Below are positions 31,789-39,480 of a DNA stretch of 64,000 bases, in pieces (within the stretch, counting starts at the first letter, position 1; every line of letters begins with the position of its first letter). Under the pieces are notes generated by a model. That model saw nothing but the letters and a program-made list of their open reading frames with translations, was not told the origin of the DNA and ran no database searches. A program made the translations under genes and the position numbers. Source of the DNA: an uncultured Myxococcales bacterium (lineage in GTDB: Bacteria; Myxococcota; Myxococcia; Myxococcales; Myxococcaceae); NCBI GenBank assembly GCA_937980205.1, contig CALJKW010000001.1:27276-91275 (forward strand). Direction: 5' to 3'.

Positions 31789-32892
31789 TCATTGCACGTC
31801 GAGCTTCAACCATTGCGAGCGGTTCACCCGGAGCAGGCGAGGGCCTTCGGGCTCTGGACAGAACGGGTGCTCCCAGTTGCAGACGGCGGTCACCTCGACG
31901 TCGAGGAACTCGCCGGGCGCGAGCTTCTTCTCGAAGCGGGGGTAATTGGTCAGCGCCACGAGCGCCGTGCGGACGACGCCATTCGCGAACGCGAGACGCA
32001 GGGTGACCGCCTCGGGGTCGAGCCTGGCCGGCTTCTTCCCGACGTTGGTCACGCGGAGCAGGCCGCCAGAGCTCGCCTCCCAGCGCCACCCGTCGACGAC
32101 GACCGCCGGCGAGCCTTCCGTCTTCGCGATCGCGGCCGCGAGCTGCGCCTGCCAGGTCTTCAGCGCGCCCTCGGCATCGCGGATGGCGGTGACGAGCGCG
32201 GGGTGCTCCCAGGTGGTGAGCGGCGCGGCCCGCAGCAGGGCATCGCTCAGCTTCGCGAGCGGAGCGCGAAAGCTCGATTCGCCTCCGTCGTTCGCGTTCA
32301 GATCCGCGCGCGTCGACCGCACCACGTCGGCCGCCGCGTGGCGCACCTGATCGAGCCACGGTGCGGCCGCCTTCGCAGCCGCGTCGGCGGAGACCACGCG
32401 GCACTCGGTTTTCATCAGCTCGCTGGAGAAGCGCAGCGGCAGGTGGTCGTCGAAGGTCTCGGTGCCGGCGCCCACGAGCTCGTTCGTCGTGACGTCGCGA
32501 TCTTCCACCTTCACGGTGATGCGCTCGCCGCGCTTCAAGCTCACGCCGGGTATCGAGACGTGGGCGGTGCAGCTGCTCTCGCCGGAGTAGATCGCGACGG
32601 GAGCCTGCCCGGGCAGCGTGATCGTGATCAGCAGATCTGGATCGGCGAATGCGTCCCAGTCGTGCTCACACGACGCCGTCGCCCGACACACGAGGATGCC
32701 CTGGTCCACCGGGCCCTGGGCCTTCTCAGGCGCCAGGCGGAAGAGCGCCTTCGGGTCGGCAGCCTGCGGTGCGCGTGGATCACGCGGTGCGTAGAACCTC
32801 GCCTCATCCACCTGCTCGAGACGCCACTGCGGCGGGCCCGCCGAGGCCAGCAGCGAGATGAGCAGCGCCAGGACCATGAGCACCCACACCAT
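31789..32892 (-). CDS. Hypothetical exported protein
   Basis: A 367-residue protein with a hydrophobic N-terminus (VLMVLALLISLLASAG) that looks like a cleavable signal. After a linker, residues ~80-160 (LLITITLPGQAPVAIYSG to VKVEDRDV) read like a C2-like or Ig-like beta domain. The C-terminal ~120 residues form another beta-rich domain ending with a Cys pair (NWEHPFCPEPEG). It lies upstream of the 31053-31760 lipoprotein gene on the same strand. No enzyme motif is visible. Confidence 0.6.
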   Translation of the reverse strand: MVWVLMVLALLISLLASAGPPQWRLEQVDEARFYAPRDPRAPQAADPKALFRLAPEKAQGPVDQGILVCRATASCEHDWDAFADPDLLITITLPGQAPVAIYSGESSCTAHVSIPGVSLKRGERITVKVEDRDVTTNELVGAGTETFDDHLPLRFSSELMKTECRVVSADAAAKAAAPWLDQVRHAAADVVRSTRADLNANDGGESSFRAPLAKLSDALLRAAPLTTWEHPALVTAIRDAEGALKTWQAQLAAAIAKTEGSPAVVVDGWRWEASSGGLLRVTNVGKKPARLDPEAVTLRLAFANGVVRTALVALTNYPRFEKKLAPGEFLDVEVTAVCNWEHPFCPEPEGPRLLRVNRSQWLKLDVQ

Positions 32893-33095
32893 GCCGTGAG
32901 ACCGCTCAGTCAGCGAGCGTGACCTGGCCGTCTACAGGGTAATTTCCTTAAGCCGCGCAACCACTTCTGTAGGTGCTGGTGGGCTCCGTCTGCCGGCGAT
33001 CGGGCACAACAGATCGTCTTGGCCCCTGAGAATGACCCTCGCGCAGTAAGTTCCAAAACCGCTCCCAAACCACACCGCACAAGGGGAACCCCACC

Positions 33096-35435
33096 GTGGC
33101 TACGAATCAGGTCAGCAGCAAGCTCGCGAAGGTCATCAAGCAGGTCAAGGTCGCGCAGGAGACGAAGAAGACCGACACCGGCGCGGCTGCTGCGATGAAG
33201 GAGCTCGAGAAGAACAACAAGAAGTCGGGCTCCATCTCCGGCCAGGAGATGATGGACGCGATCCTCAAGGGCACGAAGGACCTCGACAACAACGCCGCCG
33301 GCAGCGAGTTCGGCACCATTCAGCGCTGGGTCGAGAAGAACGGCGCGAAGCTCTCGCCTGAAGCCAAGAAGGTCTACGAGGCCTACGCGAAGGCGGCGAA
33401 GAAGGCGCAGGCCTCCGGCCAGACCGGCATCGACTTCCGCGACTACCAGGCGATGCAGCGCGAGATGCGCTCGGTCTCGACCGGCAAGCCGCAGGACGCG
33501 AGCGCGGGCAAGGCGCTCGCCGAGCTGGCGAAGGACAACAAGACGCCGGGCTCCATCTCGGGCCAGGAGATGGCGAACGCCATCATCAACGGCACGAAGG
33601 ACCTCGACGGCCAGGCCGCCGGCAAGGAGTTCGCCGACATCGCGAAGTTCGTTCGCGAGAACGAGCACCTGCTCTCGCCCGAGGCGAAGAAGGCGTTCGC
33701 CGTCTACGAGAAGGCCGTGAAGGCGGCGAAGGCCGCGGGCCAGACCGGCATCCCCGTCGACAAGTTCGCGCGCATGGTGCGCGACATGATGCGCGCGGCG
33801 CAGCCGCCGACGACGTCGCAGCCGCACCCGGCCACTCCGGCTCCGGCGCCGAGCGCGCCGCCGGCGCAGCCTCCCGCAGGTCAGCCGACGCAGCCGGCTC
33901 CGACGCAGCCGCCCGCGCAGCCTCCGGCTCAGCCGCCGGTGACGCAGCAGCCGCCGGTGGGCGGGGCGCCGCCGCCGCCGTTCGCGATGGCTCCGGATGA
34001 CCCGAACGCGAACTACTCGATCCCGGTGTACCAGCTGCCCGAGCAGCAGCCGCCCGTGACGTCGCAGCCGCCGGTGACGACGACTCCCGCCGCGCCGGTG
34101 CCGGTGCCCGTGCCGGTGCCGAACGTGCCGGTCGGCGGTGACGCCAGCGCGACCGCCGCGCTCAAGGAGCTCTCGGCGGGCAACACGAAGCCCGGCTCCG
34201 TCTCGGGCGCCGAGTTCGTCGACGCCGTCATCAAGGGCACGAAGGATCTCGACAACCAGGCCGCGGGCCGCGAGTACCAGGACGTGGCGAAGTGGGTGAA
34301 GGAGAACGGCCACCTGATGTCGCCCGAGGCGAAGAAGGCCTGGGCCATCTACGAGAAGCAGGCGAAGGCCGCGCAGGCCAAGGGCCAGACCGGCATCACG
34401 CTCGGCGAGTACAACAAGATGGAGAAGGAGATGCGCGCGGCCGCGAAGCCCGCGTACACCGACCCGTCTTCGAAGGGCGCGCTCGAGGCGCTCGCGAAGG
34501 GCAACACGACGCCCGGCAGCATCTCGGCGAAGGAGATGACCGACGCGATCCTCCGCGGCACGCGCGATCTCGACAACCAGGCGGCCGGCAAGGAGTACGC
34601 CGACATCGCGAAGTTCGTGCGCGAGAACGAGCACCTGCTCTCGCCGGAAGCGAAGAAGGCGTACGCCACCTACGAGAAGTACGCGAAGGCGGCGCAGGGC
34701 AAGGGGCAGACCGGCATCACCATCTCCGAGTACGGAAAGATGGAGCGCGAGATGCGCGCCATCGAGAAGAAGCCGCTGCCGGTGGTGCACGACGCCAGCG
34801 CGAAGAAGGCGCTCGACGCGCTCGGCAAGGCGAACACGAAGCCGGGCTCCATCTCCGGTGAAGAGATGACGAAGGCGATCATCAACGGCACGAAGGACCT
34901 CGACAACCAGGCCGCCGGCCGCGAGTTCGCGGAGATCTCGAAGTGGGTGAAGGCGAACGAGTCGAAGCTCTCGCCCGAGGCGAAGAAGGCGTACGAGGTC
35001 TACGCGAAGCACGCGCAGGCGCAGCAGAAGAAGGGCCAGACCGGCATCCCCGTCTCCGAGTTCAACAAGATGGAGAAGGAGATGCTCGCGGCCTCGAAGC
35101 CGAAGTACCAGGACCGCACCACCGCCGCCGCGCTCCAGGGCCTCGCGAAGGGCAACACCACGCCGGGCAGCATCTCGGCGAAGGAGCTCACCGACGCGAT
35201 CGTGAAGGGCACGCGCGACCTCGACAACCAGGCCGCCGGCAAGGAGTACGCCGACATCGCCAAGTTCGTGCGCGAGAACGAGCACCTGCTCTCGCCCGAG
35301 GCGAAGAAGGCGTTCGCGGTCTACGAGAAGGCGGCCAAGGCGGCGAAGGGCAACGACATGACCGGCATCCCGCTCGGCGACTACAACAAGATGATTCGCG
35401 ACATGCGCGCGCTGGAGCAGAAGCCGCGCGTGTGA
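33096..35435 (+). CDS. Repeat protein built of six ~107-residue modules
   Basis: A 779-residue protein with no signal peptide, starting with GTG after an AAGGGG site. It contains six copies of one module, beginning at 33174, 33495, 34140, 34461, 34791 and 35112. Each carries PGS(I/V)S, a KGT-(K/R)-DLDNQAAG core, LSPEAKKA and a closing helix with GQTGI and (M/I)xxMR. Modules 2 and 3 are separated by ~113 residues of Pro/Gln/Thr-rich linker. The modules look helical and highly charged. The DLD and DxD-like residues raise the possibility of cation binding, but I cannot name a family. Later modules are so alike at DNA level that recent internal duplication is likely. Confidence 0.85.
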   Translation: MATNQVSSKLAKVIKQVKVAQETKKTDTGAAAAMKELEKNNKKSGSISGQEMMDAILKGTKDLDNNAAGSEFGTIQRWVEKNGAKLSPEAKKVYEAYAKAAKKAQASGQTGIDFRDYQAMQREMRSVSTGKPQDASAGKALAELAKDNKTPGSISGQEMANAIINGTKDLDGQAAGKEFADIAKFVRENEHLLSPEAKKAFAVYEKAVKAAKAAGQTGIPVDKFARMVRDMMRAAQPPTTSQPHPATPAPAPSAPPAQPPAGQPTQPAPTQPPAQPPAQPPVTQQPPVGGAPPPPFAMAPDDPNANYSIPVYQLPEQQPPVTSQPPVTTTPAAPVPVPVPVPNVPVGGDASATAALKELSAGNTKPGSVSGAEFVDAVIKGTKDLDNQAAGREYQDVAKWVKENGHLMSPEAKKAWAIYEKQAKAAQAKGQTGITLGEYNKMEKEMRAAAKPAYTDPSSKGALEALAKGNTTPGSISAKEMTDAILRGTRDLDNQAAGKEYADIAKFVRENEHLLSPEAKKAYATYEKYAKAAQGKGQTGITISEYGKMEREMRAIEKKPLPVVHDASAKKALDALGKANTKPGSISGEEMTKAIINGTKDLDNQAAGREFAEISKWVKANESKLSPEAKKAYEVYAKHAQAQQKKGQTGIPVSEFNKMEKEMLAASKPKYQDRTTAAALQGLAKGNTTPGSISAKELTDAIVKGTRDLDNQAAGKEYADIAKFVRENEHLLSPEAKKAFAVYEKAAKAAKGNDMTGIPLGDYNKMIRDMRALEQKPRV

Positions 35436-35459
35436 GGCTGAGGGCTGAAGCGCAGCACC

Positions 35460-35568
35460 GTTGACGCTGAGCGGAGGCGCCGCAGGCGCAGCAGTCGAAG
35501 CGGGTCGCGAGTCGGCTTCGGGCCCCCTTCGACTTCGCTGTCCTTCGGGCAGCTCCGCTCGGGTGAAC
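35460..35568. repeat. Long imperfect inverted repeat (REP/terminator-like) between convergent genes
   Basis: GTTGACGCTGAGCGGA (35460-35475) pairs with TCCGCTCGGGTGAAC (35554-35568) with mismatches. Inside it, AGTCGAAG pairs with CTTCGACT. The CTTCGACTTCGCT and CTCGGGTGAAC words are typical of short interspersed palindromes in high-GC genomes. It fills the gap between two convergent genes and could end transcription from both sides. Confidence 0.45.
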
Positions 35569-35587
35569 GGAGCCTCCTCCTGCGCTT

Positions 35588-36571
35588 CTAATCGTGCACG
35601 TACAGCTCGACGTCGTTCGTGCCCATCACCTCGAGCGCTGAGACGTCGTTGCCGGTCTCCGGCACCGCGGCGGCCACGCGCAGCTCGGCGTGGCCCTCGC
35701 GCGGGCGCAGCACGGCGATGAGCTTCTTCTTCGGATCTCTGGGAACCATGATCGCGAGGTTGCCGAGCTCGACCTGCTGCAGCGCGGTCTCGAGCTTCAC
35801 CTTGCGCCAGCCGCGCTGCTGACTGGACATCTTCATCCAGTCGACCGTCTGCGCGAGGCTGAGCTCGCGGCCGCCGAGGAAGTGCGGAATCTCGCAGCCC
35901 ATCGCGCGGCTGACGTCCCAGACGAAGACGTGGGAGCGCGGCTGGCCCTTCGCGTCCGGCGCGTAGCGCGGGTTATGGCCGGCGGCGAACTGGGCGATGA
36001 CGTTCAGGTAGCCGCGCTTCGAGCGGCGGCCGAACATGCTCTGCGCCGGAGGAATGGTCGCCTTCCAGGTGTCGATCGCCGTGACGCCCGGCGCCGGGTG
36101 GATGCCGTCGAACGCCATGCCCACGGACGAGTCCTCTTCTTCGTCCTCGTCGAGCGTCAGCCGCGGCGCGTGGCCGAGGATGGCGGAGGTCTCGGTGCGC
36201 TCTTCGTCGTCGAAGCCCGAGTGGTGAAGCTGCCGCTGCAGCACGTTGGGGCGCGCGGTGAGCACCTGGCTGGGCTGTTCGCGGGGCTGGGTCGGGGCCG
36301 GCGCAGGTGCGGTCACCTTCGGCACCGGCACGAGCGGCGAGGTCGAGCGGCCGGTCGGAATCGAGCCGGTGATGCGGCGGATCTCTCCGAGCGTGGGGGC
36401 GCGGCTGCTGACGGTGTTCTCTTCGAAGTCGGAGAGCGTGGAGCCCGGCTCCGACGGCCGCGGCCGCGGCGCGGTCGGCCCCGGCTTCGGAGCCACCGAG
36501 GGGCGCACGCCCGTCTTCGGCTTCGCAGGCGCGGGCGGGCGCTGTTTGGGATCGGGCGGCTTGCCGCTCAC
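35588..36571 (-). CDS. Pro-rich protein with an NlpC/P60-like C-terminal domain (tentative)
   Basis: A 327-residue protein. The first ~170 residues are low complexity (Pro, Ala, Thr, acidic runs such as DEDEEED). Residues ~185-327 form a compact domain with YLNVIAQFAAGHNPRYAP, then HVFVWDVSRAMGCEIPHF and WRKV. This pattern resembles a papain-like/NlpC-type fold in which a Cys-Asn normally begins the FVWDV helix; here Ser-His stands at that place. If the resemblance is right, the protein would be inactive or atypical. No signal peptide is seen. Divergent from the TolB-like gene by 18 bases. Confidence 0.55.
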   Translation of the reverse strand: MSGKPPDPKQRPPAPAKPKTGVRPSVAPKPGPTAPRPRPSEPGSTLSDFEENTVSSRAPTLGEIRRITGSIPTGRSTSPLVPVPKVTAPAPAPTQPREQPSQVLTARPNVLQRQLHHSGFDDEERTETSAILGHAPRLTLDEDEEEDSSVGMAFDGIHPAPGVTAIDTWKATIPPAQSMFGRRSKRGYLNVIAQFAAGHNPRYAPDAKGQPRSHVFVWDVSRAMGCEIPHFLGGRELSLAQTVDWMKMSSQQRGWRKVKLETALQQVELGNLAIMVPRDPKKKLIAVLRPREGHAELRVAAAVPETGNDVSALEVMGTNDVELYVHD

Positions 36572-36589
36572 GGGGCGACTCTACAGCGC

Positions 36590-37429
36590 ATGCCGGTCGT
36601 TTACGGCGCACACCGTTTGGTGTCGAATGGAGCCCGGTTGGGGCTCATCTCCGTCGTCCTGATGACGATGCTGTCGGCCGAGTCGCCGAAGGTGGCCTGC
36701 ACGACCTTCACGTGCAGCGACGACCTCGGCCCATCTCTGTGCGAGGCCTACGAGCGGCGCTTCACCAGCCGGCTCGCCCGTGGGCAGAAGGTGCAGGTCA
36801 CCACGCCGCGCGACATCGCGCAGATCCTCGGCCTCGAGCGCCAGAAGCAGCTGCTCGGGTGCTCGAACGAAGACGGCTCGTGCAGCGCCGAGCTCGCCGG
36901 AGCGCTGGGCGTCGACGGGCTGCTCACCGCCATCGTCACGCGCACGCCGAGCGGGTGGCTGCTCAGCATGAAGGTGGTGCGCGCGACGGACGGCGTCGAG
37001 TGGGTGTCGGCGAACGAGAACGCGCGCGACGATGGCGAGCTGCAAGACGTGCTCGACGGCATCGCCGACCGCTTCGCGAAGGAGCTGCAGGGCGTGAAGC
37101 CGGGCGGCGCGTCGCGGGCGGTGCTCTGGAGCGGCACGGCGCTGGGCCTGGGGCTCGTCGCCGGCGGCGCGGTGCTCCTGGGGTTGTCGAAGCCGTACGC
37201 CGCGAGGCTCAAGTCCGACGAGCCGCAGTCGCCGACCGACCTCGACCAGACGGCGAGCCAGGGAGCGACGCTGCAGACGGCAGGCGGAGTGCTGCTCGGC
37301 GTCGGGATTCCGGTCGCGCTGACGTTCTTCATTCTCGCGCTGGCCTTGCCCGCGGAGTCGGGCGGCGTGTCGGTGGCGCCGCTCTTCACTTCGGACACCG
37401 CGTACGTGAGCGTGGGGGGCCGATGGTGA
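36590..37429 (+). CDS. TolB-like domain membrane protein
   Basis: A 279-residue protein with an N-terminal signal or anchor (GLISVVLMTMLSAES), a ~130-residue periplasmic domain and two hydrophobic helices near the C-terminus (VLWSGTALGLGLVAGGAVLLG and VGIPVALTFFILALALP). The domain has VTTPRDIAQILGLERQKQLLGC and ALGVDGLLTAIV, which read like the TolB N-terminal/FlgO-type fold. The start ATG gives a plausible signal, though the region before it is open. It overlaps the next gene, a lipoprotein, so the pair probably acts in the envelope. Confidence 0.65.
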   Translation: MPVVYGAHRLVSNGARLGLISVVLMTMLSAESPKVACTTFTCSDDLGPSLCEAYERRFTSRLARGQKVQVTTPRDIAQILGLERQKQLLGCSNEDGSCSAELAGALGVDGLLTAIVTRTPSGWLLSMKVVRATDGVEWVSANENARDDGELQDVLDGIADRFAKELQGVKPGGASRAVLWSGTALGLGLVAGGAVLLGLSKPYAARLKSDEPQSPTDLDQTASQGATLQTAGGVLLGVGIPVALTFFILALALPAESGGVSVAPLFTSDTAYVSVGGRW

Positions 37430-38868
37430 GGCGGGCGCTGGTGCTGCTGGTGGTGCTCGCCGCGTGCGAGGACTTCGGCCGCCTGCGCCAGCTCAAGCCG
37501 CGACGCATGGTGGTGAAGCTGACCGACGTCTCGTTTCTGCCCGACGGCGGGCAGGTGTCGCGCCTGCGGCCGGTCGACCAGGCCGGGCGCTGCGAGGTCG
37601 CCGTCGATGGCCTGCTCGGAGCGGGCTGGCAGGTCACCTACGGTACGTGGGTGAGCGACGGCGTCTGCGAGCTGCGCGACGTGCAGCCCGGCGAGACGTA
37701 CGTGCGCGTGCCGGGCCGAGACGTGTACTTCCAGACGGCGCTCGACGAGGTGGACCTCGGCAACGACGACGTCGGGCGGCCCTTCACGAGCGGCCGCGCG
37801 GGCACGGCGGTGACCCTCGACGTGACGGCGGGAGAGCCCTACGAAGAGCGCACCGAGCTCGCGCTCTACGTGCCGGACTTCGGCATGGGCTTCACCGGCT
37901 CGGGGGCGACCGTTCAGGCGATGCAGGGGCAGACGAGCTTCGCGGTGACGTACGACTGGGAAGGCATGCCCCTGGTGCAGGCGGGCGAGGCGATCGACTT
38001 CTTCCAGGGGCGCACCGAGTGGGACGGGGGCACCGACATCCGCTTCAAGCTCACGCGCAAGGGCACGACGACGGCGGTGACGGCGGTCGACACGCGGGCG
38101 GTGCGGGCGTCGCTGACGATGGCTCCCATCACCGCGCAGGCGCCGACGCCGCTGCCGGCGGTGACGGCGAACCCGCAGGGGCTCATCGACCTCTTGACCG
38201 GCGTCTTCCCCGACGCCGAGTTCCTCGGCACCTGGGCACAGCACGAGGTGAAGCCGCAGGGGTTCACGCAGCCGCTCGGCATTCAGCACCACTTCAACAT
38301 TCGCCCGACCGGCATGCTCTCGCTGCCGGCGTTCACGCTCGACCCGCTGCCGACGCTGAGCTGGCGGGGGACGCTGTCGCTGTCGGCGTACGTCGAGCAG
38401 AAGTTCGACGTTCCGGCGTCGGGCACGGCCACCATCGGCTCCACCATTCAAGGACCCGCGAACGAGCTGGCGTGGGTGACCTCGACGGCCATCTCTCCGG
38501 CGCAGGCGATCGCGGTGCGCGACGCGGACGGCCGGCTGCAGGTGAGCGGAGACCTCGCGACGCGGACGCCGGTGGTGGTGTGGGACCCGCCGACGATCGG
38601 CCTGCCGAACGGCTACCACGTCACCGTCGAGCGCGTCGACGTGACGGGGAGCGAGGCGAAGCTGACGCGGCTGCCGATGCGCATGCTCGTGCAGAAGACC
38701 GAGGCGCACATTCCGCCCGAGGTGCTCGAGGTGGGGCGGTCGTACCTCTTCGAGGTCCTCGCCGAGAACTGCACGGCGACCGACCCGAAGCGGCCGCGGC
38801 GCGCGAACCCCCAGCTGCCGTGCGCGCAGACCCAGAGCGTGAGCCGGGTGTTCACCGTGGTGCAGTAG
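37423..38868 (+). CDS. Hypothetical lipoprotein, beta-rich
   Basis: A 481-residue protein whose ATG overlaps the preceding stop region by seven bases. The signal is short and ends in lipobox LAAC. The body is rich in Thr, Val and Asp with repeated beta-strand-like stretches and no helix-rich domain or catalytic motif. Such large beta-rich lipoproteins are common in myxobacterial genomes and are often carbohydrate- or protein-binding. I do not recognise the family. Confidence 0.7.
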   Translation: MVRRALVLLVVLAACEDFGRLRQLKPRRMVVKLTDVSFLPDGGQVSRLRPVDQAGRCEVAVDGLLGAGWQVTYGTWVSDGVCELRDVQPGETYVRVPGRDVYFQTALDEVDLGNDDVGRPFTSGRAGTAVTLDVTAGEPYEERTELALYVPDFGMGFTGSGATVQAMQGQTSFAVTYDWEGMPLVQAGEAIDFFQGRTEWDGGTDIRFKLTRKGTTTAVTAVDTRAVRASLTMAPITAQAPTPLPAVTANPQGLIDLLTGVFPDAEFLGTWAQHEVKPQGFTQPLGIQHHFNIRPTGMLSLPAFTLDPLPTLSWRGTLSLSAYVEQKFDVPASGTATIGSTIQGPANELAWVTSTAISPAQAIAVRDADGRLQVSGDLATRTPVVVWDPPTIGLPNGYHVTVERVDVTGSEAKLTRLPMRMLVQKTEAHIPPEVLEVGRSYLFEVLAENCTATDPKRPRRANPQLPCAQTQSVSRVFTVVQ

Positions 38869-38883
38869 CTCGGCGCGGCGCCG

Positions 38884-39480
38884 TCACTTCCGCGCGGGGC
38901 CGCCGCCCATCAAGGCGGGGTCGACCTTCGCGGCCTTGAGCGAGGTGAGCTCGAGCACGAGGTCGGGCTCGCCTCCGCTCACGTGCATCATCTTCACCAC
39001 CAGGCCGGTCGCGCCGGCGCGCGCGAGCGCCGCGACGGTGTCGTCGTCGAGCCGCTGCGCGCGCGTCACCAGCCGGTCGGCGGCCGCGTCCTTGAGCGCG
39101 TCCTTGGCGACGCAGTAGTCGGTGTACCCCTGCTGGTCGTCGTGCAGCCGCACGCGCTTGCAGCCCAGGCCCAGGACCTTGCCGTCGCCCATCGCCTCGG
39201 CGCGCGTCACCTTGCGCTGCGGCGGCTGCGGGGCCTGCACGACGAACTCGTTCTTCTCGGCGCTCCACACCCGCGAGACGTCGGGCTCGGCGGCCGTCAC
39301 CAGCACGGTGGTCTGGTTCTTCGCCGTGCCGAACGGCAGCGAGGCCTCGCTGCGCACGCCGAGCTTCGACACCCAGGTCTTCACCGAGCCCTCGGCGTTG
39401 CGCACGCGCACGTCGTACTCGAGCACGCCCTCGAACGGCGCCGCGGAGAGCACGCACAGCACGACCTCGAGCGCGCCCAT
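38884..39480 (-). CDS. Hypothetical exported protein, DUF4412-like
   Basis: A 198-residue protein with a short hydrophobic N-terminus (MGALEVVLCVLSAAPF) and a domain of the sort FEGVLEYDVRVRNAEG...VLGLGCKRVRLHD, resembling DUF4412-type periplasmic proteins. The start ATG overlaps the stop of the upstream M19-like gene (TGATG), so the two are coupled. The longer open frame upstream is a shadow of that gene. The C-terminus has Lys/Pro-rich sequence without a membrane anchor. Confidence 0.65.
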   Translation of the reverse strand: MGALEVVLCVLSAAPFEGVLEYDVRVRNAEGSVKTWVSKLGVRSEASLPFGTAKNQTTVLVTAAEPDVSRVWSAEKNEFVVQAPQPPQRKVTRAEAMGDGKVLGLGCKRVRLHDDQQGYTDYCVAKDALKDAAADRLVTRAQRLDDDTVAALARAGATGLVVKMMHVSGGEPDLVLELTSLKAAKVDPALMGGGPARK

